Shown here: positions 8,238 to 16,028 of the stretch, in pieces
How positions within the stretch are numbered: position 1 is the stretch's first letter
Layout: each line of letters begins with the position of its first letter
Source of the DNA: Roseateles noduli
GTDB lineage: Bacteria > Pseudomonadota > Gammaproteobacteria > Burkholderiales > Burkholderiaceae_C
NCBI GenBank assembly: GCA_002205125.1
Contig: NIOE01000008.1
Location: 248,001 to 312,000, forward strand
Direction: 5' to 3'
DNA length: 64,000 bases
The notes under the pieces: model-generated
The model's database searches: none
What the model saw: the letters and a program-made list of their open reading frames with translations, nothing else
What the model was told of the DNA's origin: nothing
Translations under genes and position numbers: made by a program

Positions 8238-9293
8238 ATGACTCCAGGCACTCACGGCACCCACGGCACCCACGGCACCCAGGCCGGCGACGATAGCCCG
8301 ATCTTCCTCGGCATCGACGGCGGCGGCACCAAGACCTCCTTCCTGCTGCTGGACGGCGACGGCCGGCTGCTCGCCCGCCACACGACGACGACCAGCTACT
8401 ACCTGGAGATCGGCTTCGGCGCGCTGCGCGCGCTGCTGCGCGACGGCGTCGCCGAGACGCTGAAGCTCGCCGGTCTCGCGCCGGAGCGCGTCACGTCCGC
8501 CTTCGCCGGCCTCCCGGCGCACGGCGAGGACAGCGCGCTCACCGCCGACTTCGACAGCCTGCTGGCCGGCGCCCTGCCGCGCGCGGTCATCGGCAACGAC
8601 ATGGTCTGCAGCTGGGCCGGCTCGCTCGGCGGCGACGACGGCATCAGCCTCGTCGCGGGCACCGGCTCGATCGCCTATGGCGAATGGCAAGGCCGCGGCG
8701 CGCGCTCCGGCGGCTGGGGCGAAGTCTTCGGCGACGAGGGCTCGGCCTACTGGCTGGCGCGCGAGGGGCTGGCGCTGTTCTCCCGGATGGCCGACGGCCG
8801 CGCCGCGCCGGGACCGCTGCTCGGACTCGTGCGGGAACATTTCAAGCTCACGCACGACCTGGACCTCTGCGCGGCGATCAACGGCGACGCGGCGCGCAGC
8901 CGGCTCGCGCAGTTCGCGCGGCTCGTGTCAGCGGCGGCCGCCGACGGGGATTCGCAGGCCATCGCGCTGCTGGGGCGCGCCGGCGATGAACTCGCGGCGC
9001 TCGCCGGCGCCATCGCGCGGCAACTCGCGCTGCCGGCGGACGCACAGGTGCCGGTCTCCTACACCGGCGGCGTCTTCGAAGCCGGCGCCACCGTCACTGA
9101 CGCGCTGCGGCGCGCGCTCGCCCGCGACGTGCCGGGCGCGACGCTGATCGCGCCGCGCTTCGGTCCGGAACTCGGCGCCGCGATGTATGCGGCGCGGCTG
9201 GCCGGGGTGCGGCTGCGGCCTGCCACGGCCGCTGGCCCTCACCCCTGCCCTCTCCCGCAAGCGGGAGAGGGAGCAGGACGGCCGACGGCGTAA
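8238..9293 (+). CDS. BadF/BadG-type ATPase, probable amino-sugar kinase (AgaK-like)
   Basis: The 351-residue protein is an ASKHA-fold kinase of the BadF/BadG/BcrA/BcrD family, which includes N-acetylglucosamine kinases. The phosphate-1 loop GIDGGGTKT lies near residue 24, AGTGSIAYG forms the phosphate-2 loop, and GEVFGDEGSAYWLA and the late SYTGGVFEAG block are present. In this operon it most likely phosphorylates galactosamine (or GalNAc) at C6 to feed AgaS. Two oddities stand out. The N-terminus carries a (Thr-His-Gly)n run from a 9-base tandem repeat, and the last 18 residues are encoded by a palindromic intergenic-type repeat, so both ends look like recent extensions. The gene lies 22 bases after agaS; no good ribosome-binding site is visible. 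Confidence 0.85.
   Translation: MTPGTHGTHGTHGTQAGDDSPIFLGIDGGGTKTSFLLLDGDGRLLARHTTTTSYYLEIGFGALRALLRDGVAETLKLAGLAPERVTSAFAGLPAHGEDSALTADFDSLLAGALPRAVIGNDMVCSWAGSLGGDDGISLVAGTGSIAYGEWQGRGARSGGWGEVFGDEGSAYWLAREGLALFSRMADGRAAPGPLLGLVREHFKLTHDLDLCAAINGDAARSRLAQFARLVSAAAADGDSQAIALLGRAGDELAALAGAIARQLALPADAQVPVSYTGGVFEAGATVTDALRRALARDVPGATLIAPRFGPELGAAMYAARLAGVRLRPATAAGPHPCPLPQAGEGAGRPTA
8253..8279 (+). repeat. 9-base tandem repeat, three copies, inside kinase N-terminus
   Basis: CACGGCACC is repeated three times without change, coding for Thr-His-Gly units directly after the start codon. The repeat unit is a multiple of three, so copy-number change would lengthen or shorten the N-terminus without breaking the frame. 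Confidence 0.9.
9248..9271. repeat. REP-like palindrome at the kinase 3' end
   Basis: CCCTCTCCCGC and GCGGGAGAGGG form a perfect 11-base inverted repeat around AA. This is the kind of GC-rich extragenic palindrome that is scattered through many proteobacterial genomes. Here it lies inside the last codons of the kinase gene. No T-run follows, so it is not a typical intrinsic terminator. Confidence 0.75.
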
Positions 9294-9361
9294 GGGTCGC
9301 GCCGGCGCTTGCGAACATCGCCGGATCGATATCATCCGAAAGTTCATTGCTTCCGCTTCCC

Positions 9362-10171
9362 ATGACCACCTCCACTTCCACCATCGCCGAGAAGCCTGAC
9401 GCCGCGTTGCTGATCGACGAGCGTCGGCGGCTGATCCGCGAGCAGGTGCAGGCGCAGGGCAAGGTCACGGTGGAGGAACTGGCGGAGCGCTTCGGCATCT
9501 CGGTCGTGACGATCCGCAGCGACCTGAACGCGCTGGCCTCGACCGGCGCGCTGCTGCGCACGCACGGCGGCGCGCTGGCGCATCGCGACACCGAGGAGGT
9601 GCCGATCAGCGTCAAGCAGAAGCTGCATCACGAGCAGAAGGTGCGCATCGCCGTCGAGGCCGCCAAGCTGATCCGCGATGGCGAGACCATCCTGCTGGAT
9701 TCCGGCTCGACGACCGAGGAGATCGCCAAGCAGATCCGCGGCCTGCGGCTGCAGTCGCTGAACGTGATCACCAACGCGCTGAACATCGCGGTGCTGCTGG
9801 CGACGGTGCCGGGCGTCAACGTGATCATGCCGGGCGGGCTGCTGCGGCAGAACTCGTATTCGCTGTCGGGTCCGCAGGCGGTGACGGCGTTGCAGAGCCT
9901 CTACGCGGACCGGCTGTTCCTCGGCGTGGACAGCCTGGACCCGGAGATCGGCCTGATGACGCCGCATCTGCTGGAGGCGCAGCTGAACGCGCAGATGATG
10001 AAGATCGCGCGCCAGATCGTCGCGGTCGCGGACGCATCCAAGCTGATGAAGCGCAACCTCTCGGTGATCGCGCCGGTCGAGCAGATCGACATGCTGATCA
10101 CCGACAAGGAGGCCGACGAGGGGATCGTCGGCGAACTGCGGCGCCGGGGTGTCGAAGTGGTCCTGGCTTAA
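9362..10171 (+). CDS. agaR: DeoR/GlpR-family repressor, AgaR-like
   Basis: The 269-residue protein has an N-terminal DeoR winged helix (about residues 18-72, with the recognition region ISVVTIRSDLNAL) and a C-terminal DeoRC phosphosugar-sensing domain with the DSGSTTEEIA loop. It closes the amino-sugar operon, so it most likely represses the operon and the divergent receptor and responds to a phosphorylated amino sugar or tagatose phosphate. A GAAAG core lies at 9338-9342, just before its start, which hints at autoregulation. The ATG was preferred over an upstream TTG at 9347. The name agaR rests on family plus context; other DeoR regulators look similar. Confidence 0.85.
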   Translation: MTTSTSTIAEKPDAALLIDERRRLIREQVQAQGKVTVEELAERFGISVVTIRSDLNALASTGALLRTHGGALAHRDTEEVPISVKQKLHHEQKVRIAVEAAKLIRDGETILLDSGSTTEEIAKQIRGLRLQSLNVITNALNIAVLLATVPGVNVIMPGGLLRQNSYSLSGPQAVTALQSLYADRLFLGVDSLDPEIGLMTPHLLEAQLNAQMMKIARQIVAVADASKLMKRNLSVIAPVEQIDMLITDKEADEGIVGELRRRGVEVVLA

Positions 10172-10206
10172 GCAGACTCACGCCCCCGTCTTCGTCCCTT
10201 GTCAGC

Positions 10207-11070
10207 TCACTTCTTGAACTGCGCGCAGGGATCTTCCCGCGACGGCGCGGGCGCGCGCTCGACGCGGTCGTAGCCGCCGGAATGCGTGGCGCTGCCGGGC
10301 TCCAGATACGCGATGGCGTCGATGTCCGACGCCGGCACACCGGCCGCCTGGAGGTAGACCGGCACGGCGACATCGCGACGCACGTGGCCGTTCCCGGCGA
10401 TCAGCACGACGCGCTTCGCACCCGACTGTCGCGCCGCGAGCATTGCCTGCGCCATCGCGGCGTCACGCGCGCGTTGCGCCTGGACCATGCCGGGCAGCAT
10501 CGCCTCCGGCATCGCGCCGCAGTGTCCGTCCTGGATGTCCTTGCTGAGCGTGTCCTGCTGCGTGCCGTTCCACGCCGCGCGATTGCGCAGCGCGAGCAGG
10601 TCGGCCGGCCAAGCGGCGTCGCCTTCGCGGACGATCTTGCGGATCTGGTCGCGATCGATGTTGCCGCCGCGGACTTCCGCGCCGGACTGCAGCGCGACGT
10701 CGAAGAGCGGTTGATGCAGCGGCCAGCGCCAGCCCTTGCGGTCGAACTTCGCCGCGTCGATGACGGCGTTCACGTCGCCCGGCGCCGTCTTGCGCGCCGC
10801 GGCCACGGCCGCGTCCTCGGTGCGCGAGAACTGCTCGAAGACAACCACCGTCTTCGGCTCCTGCGCGATCAGTTGCCGGAGCTGTTCCGCGCGGGCGCGG
10901 TGGTGGTCGGGGTTGTCGTGCAGCTCGCCGAGCAGGACGAATCCGGGTTCGACCTTGGCGGAGGACGGCGTCGTGCTCGTCTTGTCCGTCGCGTTCGTCG
11001 TCGACGATGCGCAAGCCGCGAGCAGCATCGGAATCAGCGCCAGCGCGGCGCCACGGAAGGCAGTGTTCAT
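10207..11070 (-). CDS. ChaN-family haem-binding-like lipoprotein
   Basis: The 287-residue protein has a lipoprotein signal peptide with lipobox LLAAC (Cys20), followed by a domain of the ChaN type. The motifs GELHDNPDHH near the start and IAGNGHVRRD near the end are the paired Gly/His motifs of the ChaN/TraB/EreA fold. Campylobacter ChaN binds haem and is linked to iron uptake, but no iron genes are adjacent here, so the ligand is open. A CAGGA site precedes the ATG. It converges with agaR across a 35-base gap without an obvious terminator. Confidence 0.85.
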   Translation of the reverse strand: MNTAFRGAALALIPMLLAACASSTTNATDKTSTTPSSAKVEPGFVLLGELHDNPDHHRARAEQLRQLIAQEPKTVVVFEQFSRTEDAAVAAARKTAPGDVNAVIDAAKFDRKGWRWPLHQPLFDVALQSGAEVRGGNIDRDQIRKIVREGDAAWPADLLALRNRAAWNGTQQDTLSKDIQDGHCGAMPEAMLPGMVQAQRARDAAMAQAMLAARQSGAKRVVLIAGNGHVRRDVAVPVYLQAAGVPASDIDAIAYLEPGSATHSGGYDRVERAPAPSREDPCAQFKK

Positions 11071-11174
11071 GGATTCGGTCCTGGGGAGAACGGGAAACGG
11101 AACAGGCCTGCCGAGCGATGGCTGGGTCGGGCGAAGGAATCAGCGACGGATTGTCGCCGCGTCTTCGCGCGGGA

Positions 11175-12659
11175 TCAGAGGTACTTCCGCCAGAGCTCGT
11201 TCGAGAATTTCCACGCCGGGTCGACCTCGTCCTTCAAGCGGCGCAACGCCGCGGCCTCCGGATAGGCGCGCTGGAACTGCTCGCGCGTCGCATGCGGCTG
11301 GTACGGCAGGTAGTAGCGCCCCTCGTGCCGCAGCACCGCGTCGATCAACTCCCGCGTCCAGCGTCCGACCTGCTCCTGCGCGGCGGTCCACGTCCGCTGC
11401 TTGTAATAGAGGACGAAGGAGAACACATCCTCGCGGGCCCAGGCCATCAGCGCGTCGGGATCCGCCGGCGAGTGCCGGATCGACACGTTCAGCGCGTTGA
11501 CCGTGTGGCGACGCAGGATGCGCGCGAGCTCCCGCGCGAAGGCCAGGAAGTGTCGCTCCGGGACGAAGTACTCCTGCAGCACGTACGTGGACATCGCGCG
11601 GGTGCGCGGCTCCAGCTCGGCGACGTCGAGGCTGGCTTCATGATTGAGCCAGACCACCGCCGGCCTGGCGTTCAGCATCGACTGCAGATCGGTCCGCACC
11701 CGTGCGCCGCCCGGAAGCTCCGTGACGGACCAGATCACGTTCTGCTCCAGACCGTAACGTCGATCGCGCGGGATGAGCGGCGCCCGTTCCGTGAGCGGGG
11801 TGGCGGCATCGGCGCGCCGCCAGGTCGTGGCCACAGGCGCATCGAAGGCCGGCGGCAGCAGATCCGCGTTGTGGAGCACGGCTCGCGGGTCTTGCAGCAC
11901 CCGTGCGTGGAAGTGGGCCGGGTAGTCCGCCAGGGCGACCGGCTCGACGAGTCGCTCGATCTTCACGTTCTCCGCCACGTCCAGCTCGACCTCGGTGATC
12001 ACGCCGATCGCGCCGTACCCCCCCAGCGCCGCTCGGAAGAGATCCGGACGCTCCGATCGGCTGGTCTCCACGACGCGACCGTCGGCCAGCACCAGCTGCA
12101 GCGCCCGCACCGTGCGGCCCACCGGCCCATGCCCGACATAGCGCCCGTGCGCGTTGACCGACACCGAGCCGCCCACGCTGAAATTGGAGAAGCTCTGCAT
12201 CGTCTTCACCGCCAGCCCGACGGGGTCGAGCCGGTCCTGCAGGTCACGCCAGCGCAGGCCCGCCTGCACGCGGACCACGCGCTCCCGCGGCTTGAGCCAG
12301 AGCACCGCGTTCATCTGGCGCATGTCCAGGTGCAGGCCGCCTTCAACGGCGATCTGGCCGCCCATGCTGAACCGTGCGCCGCCAATGCCCACCTTCCCCC
12401 GCCACGCGCTCACCAGCGCCGACACCTGGGCCGTGGTCCGCGGCGTCTCGATGCGCGCCACGCGGACCGCGTGCAGCCCAGTGACGTTGTCCACGCGCAG
12501 GTCCTGAGTCCGCGCGGCCAGCGCTAGCGCCGGCAACGACAACAGTCCGGCCTCGACCAGGGCGACCGCCAGCAGGCGCCGACGTGACAGCGCCGACAAC
12601 TGCGGCCAGTGCGACATCGGCGACATCGGCGACATCGGCGACGACTCGCGTCGGCTCAC
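11175..12659 (-). CDS. FAD-binding oxidase, probably Tat-exported
   Basis: The product of up to 494 residues is a PCMH-type FAD-linked oxidoreductase of the GlcD / D-arabinono-lactone oxidase class. The FAD-binding region (about 60-230) includes GIGGARFSMGG and FSVGGSVSVNAHGR, and a C-terminal substrate-binding domain follows. SRRRLL before a hydrophobic stretch resembles a twin-arginine signal, so export of the folded flavoprotein is likely. The start is uncertain: GTG at 12659, or one of three ATG codons (12635, 12626, 12617) created by a 9-base tandem repeat. It follows sppA by 10 bases on the same strand. The substrate cannot be told from the sequence. Confidence 0.8.
   Translation of the reverse strand: MSRRESSPMSPMSPMSHWPQLSALSRRRLLAVALVEAGLLSLPALALAARTQDLRVDNVTGLHAVRVARIETPRTTAQVSALVSAWRGKVGIGGARFSMGGQIAVEGGLHLDMRQMNAVLWLKPRERVVRVQAGLRWRDLQDRLDPVGLAVKTMQSFSNFSVGGSVSVNAHGRYVGHGPVGRTVRALQLVLADGRVVETSRSERPDLFRAALGGYGAIGVITEVELDVAENVKIERLVEPVALADYPAHFHARVLQDPRAVLHNADLLPPAFDAPVATTWRRADAATPLTERAPLIPRDRRYGLEQNVIWSVTELPGGARVRTDLQSMLNARPAVVWLNHEASLDVAELEPRTRAMSTYVLQEYFVPERHFLAFARELARILRRHTVNALNVSIRHSPADPDALMAWAREDVFSFVLYYKQRTWTAAQEQVGRWTRELIDAVLRHEGRYYLPYQPHATREQFQRAYPEAAALRRLKDEVDPAWKFSNELWRKYL
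12612..12638 (-). repeat. 9-base tandem repeat with repeated start codons
   Basis: CGACATCGG occurs three times in tandem. Read on the minus strand it encodes Met-Ser-Pro units and offers three successive in-frame ATG codons at the 5' end of the FAD oxidase gene, so repeat number could alter which start is used. Confidence 0.88.
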
Positions 12660-12669
12660 GCCCCGAAGC

Positions 12670-13755
12670 TCAGCGGATAGCCATCGTCGCCCGCATCGCC
12701 TTCACGGCGCCCTCGCCCATCGCCGCGCCGAAGCGCTTGGCGATGCGTTCGGCGACGTTGTCGCGCGGCGTGTAGTCGACGACGTCCTCGGCCTTCACCA
12801 CCTCGCGGGCGACATAGTCGAGGTTGCCGGTGCCGTCGGCCAGGCCGAGCTGGATCGCCTGTTCGCCGTTCCAGAACAGGCCCGAGAACATCTCCGGCGT
12901 TTCCTTCAGGCGCGTGCCGCGGCCCTCGCGCACGACCGCGATGAACTGCTGGTGGATCTGGTCCAGCATCGCCTGCGCGTAGGCCTGCTGCTTGGGCGTG
13001 ACCGGCGAAAACGGATCCAGCATCCCCTTGTTCTCGCCCGCCGTCATCAGGCGGCGCTCGACGCCGACCTTCTTCATCACCTCGGTGAAACCGAAGCCGT
13101 CCATCAGCACGCCGATCGAGCCCACCACCGACGCCTTGTCGACGTAGATCTCGTCCGCGCCGGCGGCGATGTAGTACGCCCCCGACGCGCAGATCTCCTC
13201 GACCACCGCGTAGACCTTCTTCTTGTGCAGCGCCTTCAGGCGCTTGAGCTCGTCGTTGACGATGCCCGACTGCACCGGGCTGCCGCCCGGCGAGTTGATG
13301 CGCAGCACCACCGCCTGCGAACCCGGGTCCTCGAACGCGGCCTTCAGCGCGGCGTTGATGAGTTCCGCGCTGGCCTCGGTGTCGGGCGCGATCTCGCCGC
13401 GCACCTCGACAAGCGCCGTGTGCGGTCCGGTCGTCGCGCCACCGTGGTGCTTCGCCGAGAACATCGACCAGATGAACAGCAGCAGCACCGACACCCAGAT
13501 CAGCCGGAAGAAGGTCTTCCAGCGCCGGTCGCTGCGGCGGTCGCGCAGGTAGTCATGGGCGAACTGCTCGATCACGTGCTCGTAGCGGCCAGGCGCGGCG
13601 GAGGTCGCCGAGGCGGTCGACGCGTGGCCGGCGGCTGCCGCCTGCGCCGGCGCGGCGGACGACGTGGCGTTCAGGATGTCCTCCGGACGCGCCGTCGCGT
13701 CGGGGATCGGGCGCGGCAGGTCGCTGCCGGCGCGGGGGTCGTCGTTGGGGTTCAT
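12670..13755 (-). CDS. sppA: signal peptide peptidase SppA (peptidase S49)
   Basis: The 361-residue protein is a short-form S49 protease anchored in the inner membrane by one helix (about residues 82-99), with the catalytic domain in the periplasm. The nucleophile is Ser191 in CASGAYYIAAG; Lys243 in ENKGMLDPF lies 52 residues later, the same spacing as the Ser/Lys dyad of Bacillus SppA. The family degrades signal peptides left in the membrane. The first 60 residues are an Ala/Pro-rich cytoplasmic tail. The ATG follows the stop codon of the Rieske gene directly (TGA-ATG), so translation is probably coupled. Confidence 0.93.
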   Translation of the reverse strand: MNPNDDPRAGSDLPRPIPDATARPEDILNATSSAAPAQAAAAGHASTASATSAAPGRYEHVIEQFAHDYLRDRRSDRRWKTFFRLIWVSVLLLFIWSMFSAKHHGGATTGPHTALVEVRGEIAPDTEASAELINAALKAAFEDPGSQAVVLRINSPGGSPVQSGIVNDELKRLKALHKKKVYAVVEEICASGAYYIAAGADEIYVDKASVVGSIGVLMDGFGFTEVMKKVGVERRLMTAGENKGMLDPFSPVTPKQQAYAQAMLDQIHQQFIAVVREGRGTRLKETPEMFSGLFWNGEQAIQLGLADGTGNLDYVAREVVKAEDVVDYTPRDNVAERIAKRFGAAMGEGAVKAMRATMAIR

Positions 13756-14142
13756 TCAATCCTCGAAAACGGGTCGCGTGTCGCGCGAGGGATACCAGAA
13801 GACCTGGCCGTCCTGCTCGCGCACGTCGAGCTTGGTCAGTCCGAAACGGCCGCACATCCCTGTCACGCAGCGCCCGTCCCGCGGGTGGTACACCGCGCCG
13901 TGGATGCTGCAGATGATGTATTCCTTCTTGCTGTCGAGGAACTCGCCCTCCTGCCAGTCCATCTCCGTCGGCACGTGCGCGCAGCGGTTCAGGTAGGCGA
14001 CGACCTCGCCGTCGAAGCGCAGCGCAAAGGCCGTCGCCGGCTGGCGGAACTGCAGCACGTCGAAGGTGTGCGCACGGCCGCGTTCCTCCAGTTCGGAGGA
14101 GGCGCACAGCGGCACCGGTGGCAGGTCTTGCTCGGGCGTCAT
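13756..14142 (-). CDS. Rieske [2Fe-2S] protein
   Basis: The 128-residue protein is a single Rieske domain with RCAH and, 30 residues later, CSIHG, which supply the two Cys and two His ligands of a 2Fe-2S cluster. There is no signal peptide or membrane segment, so it is a soluble cytoplasmic ferredoxin-like protein of the kind that accompanies oxygenases, but no oxygenase gene is nearby. It sits between the HAD phosphatase and sppA genes, all on the minus strand, and its stop codon abuts the sppA start. The electron partner is unknown. Confidence 0.9.
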   Translation of the reverse strand: MTPEQDLPPVPLCASSELEERGRAHTFDVLQFRQPATAFALRFDGEVVAYLNRCAHVPTEMDWQEGEFLDSKKEYIICSIHGAVYHPRDGRCVTGMCGRFGLTKLDVREQDGQVFWYPSRDTRPVFED

Positions 14143-14191
14143 TCGGAAGGAGTCCGGGAAACGGGACAGATCGGGGGAATCCGGGAAGCGG

Positions 14192-14848
14192 TCATGCGTT
14201 GGCCAGCAGCCATGCGTGCAGCGTCGGCACGTCGTGCGCCACCAGCAGCGGCTCGAAGCCGCGCAGCGATTCGTGCTCGTGCGCGCCGTAGGTGACCGCC
14301 ACCGCCGGGCAGCCGGCGTTGCGCGCCAACTGCAGGTCGTGCGTGGTGTCGCCGATCATCAGCGTGCGCTCGGGCTCAGCGCCGAACTCGCGCATCAGCT
14401 CCAGCAGCATCTGCGGGTTGGGCTTGCCGGCCGTCTCGTCCGCGGTGCGGGTGCCGTCGAACAGCGTCTTCATGTCGACCGCGGCCAGCGCCTCGTCCAG
14501 CCCGCGCCGGCTCTTGCCGGTCGCCACGGCCAGCCAGTGGTGGCGCGCTTTCAGGTCGCGCAGCAGCTCAGGCACGCCGTCGAACAGCGTCACTTCGTGC
14601 GCCGACGCGAAGTAGTGATGGCGGTAGCGCTGGCCGAGCTCCGGATACCGCGCCGGGTCCAGGCCCGGCAGCGCGTACTGAAGCGCCTCGATCAGGCCCA
14701 TGCCGATGACGTAGGCGGCACGCTCGCGCGACGGCGGCTCCAGCCCGAGGTCCGCCGACGCGGCCTGCATGCAGCGCACGATCAGCGCGGTGGAGTCGAA
14801 CAGGGTGCCGTCCCAGTCGAACACGATCAGGTCGAAGCGTTGAGGCAT
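14192..14848 (-). CDS. HAD-family phosphatase, phosphoglycolate phosphatase-like
   Basis: The 218-residue protein is a HAD hydrolase of the Gph/CbbY type. Motif I is FDWDGT with nucleophile Asp11 and acid/base Asp13; motif II lies in AVATGKS, motif III Lys in AGKPNP, and motif IV in MIGDTTHD. An alpha-helical cap (about 20-85) fits small phosphate-ester substrates such as 2-phosphoglycolate. It is encoded 19 bases downstream of rluC on the same strand, an association common in beta-proteobacteria. The exact substrate is not fixed by the sequence. Confidence 0.88.
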   Translation of the reverse strand: MPQRFDLIVFDWDGTLFDSTALIVRCMQAASADLGLEPPSRERAAYVIGMGLIEALQYALPGLDPARYPELGQRYRHHYFASAHEVTLFDGVPELLRDLKARHHWLAVATGKSRRGLDEALAAVDMKTLFDGTRTADETAGKPNPQMLLELMREFGAEPERTLMIGDTTHDLQLARNAGCPAVAVTYGAHEHESLRGFEPLLVAHDVPTLHAWLLANA

Positions 14849-14867
14849 GGTGATCCGGTGGAGGTCG

Positions 14868-16028
14868 TCAGGGCGCCGGGCGACGCAGCGCGGCCAGGAG
14901 TTTCTCGCACTCCGGCGGCAAGGGCGCCTCCAGGGTCAAGGTCTCGCCGGTCGCCGGGTGCACCACGCGCAGCAGCCGCGCATGCAGGAACATCCGGTCG
15001 AAGCGCAAGGCCCCGCGCGCGATCTGGCGGTTGGCCTCGAAGTCGCCGTACTTGGGATCCCCGACGATCGCGTGGCCTTCATGGGCCAGGTGGACACGGA
15101 TCTGGTGCGTGCGGCCGGTCTTGATGGTGACGTCGAGCAGGCTGTAGCCTGAAAAAGCTTCGGCCACCTTCACCAGGCTGATCGACCGCTTGGCCTGGTC
15201 CGCCTGCGGATCCTTGGGATCGGGCACCGCCCTCACCCAGCGCTCGCCGTCGCTGCCGACGAACTTCAGCAGCGGGACGTCGACGACCTTCCTGCTCTTC
15301 GCCCAGGTGCCGGCGACCAGCGCCGCATAGGTCTTGCCGGTCTCGCGGTCGCGCAACTGGTCCTGAAGATGCGTCAGCGCGCTGCGCTTCTTGGCGATCA
15401 TGAGCAGGCCGGAGGTTTCCTTGTCCAGCCGATGCACCAGTTCCAGGAACTTGGCCTGCGGGCGCGCGCGGCGCAACTGCTCGATCACGCCGAAGCTCAC
15501 GCCCGACCCGCCGTGCACCGCCACGCCGGCGGGCTTGTCGACGACGATCAGGTGCTCGTCCTCGAAGACGACCGGGAATTCGCGGGCGGGGACGGCGGCG
15601 GCCTGCTCGGCCGGCTTTTCCGCCAGGCGGACCGGCGGCACGCGGACGACGTCGCCGACTTCCAGCCGCGAATCGGCGCTGCAGCGGCCCTTGTTGATGC
15701 GCACCTCGCCGGACCGGATGATCCGGTAGACCAGCGTCTTGGGCGCGCCCTTGAGTTCGCGGATCAGGAAGTTGTCCAGCCGTTGTCCGGCGGAGCCCTC
15801 GTCGACGGTGAGCTGACGGACCTGGGCCGGCGCGGCCGACGGAACCGGCGCAGCGGGCGCTGGAGGCGCAGGAGGCGCCTTCGCGGTTGCGGGCGCGGCA
15901 GGCACCGCCGCCGGGCGCGCGGCGGACGTCGCCGACCCGGATTTGCGGGGCGCCGGGCCCCTCGCGGCACTGCGGGCAGTCCCTGGGGCGGCCTTGCGGG
16001 CTTTAGCCCCTATAATGCTGCTTGCCAC
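14868..16028 (-). CDS. rluC: 23S rRNA pseudouridine synthase RluC
   Basis: The 386-residue enzyme isomerises uridines in 23S rRNA (positions 955, 2504 and 2580 in E. coli). An S4 RNA-binding domain (about 78-140) precedes the RluA-type catalytic domain, with catalytic Asp202 in HRLDKETSG and the later TGRTHQIRVHL block. The first 70 residues are a low-complexity Ala/Pro/Lys extension not seen in E. coli RluC. The start is a GTG preceded by a short purine-rich site. It is divergent from rne, as is common in Gram-negative bacteria, and is followed by the HAD phosphatase. Confidence 0.93.
   Translation of the reverse strand: MASSIIGAKARKAAPGTARSAARGPAPRKSGSATSAARPAAVPAAPATAKAPPAPPAPAAPVPSAAPAQVRQLTVDEGSAGQRLDNFLIRELKGAPKTLVYRIIRSGEVRINKGRCSADSRLEVGDVVRVPPVRLAEKPAEQAAAVPAREFPVVFEDEHLIVVDKPAGVAVHGGSGVSFGVIEQLRRARPQAKFLELVHRLDKETSGLLMIAKKRSALTHLQDQLRDRETGKTYAALVAGTWAKSRKVVDVPLLKFVGSDGERWVRAVPDPKDPQADQAKRSISLVKVAEAFSGYSLLDVTIKTGRTHQIRVHLAHEGHAIVGDPKYGDFEANRQIARGALRFDRMFLHARLLRVVHPATGETLTLEAPLPPECEKLLAALRRPAP

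Noticed and set aside
16011-16016. A perfect TATAAT on the plus strand near the rluC start as an rne promoter.
   Set aside because: No -35 box lies at 16-18 bases; the nearest TTGCGG is only 11 bases away, and the element is within rluC codons.
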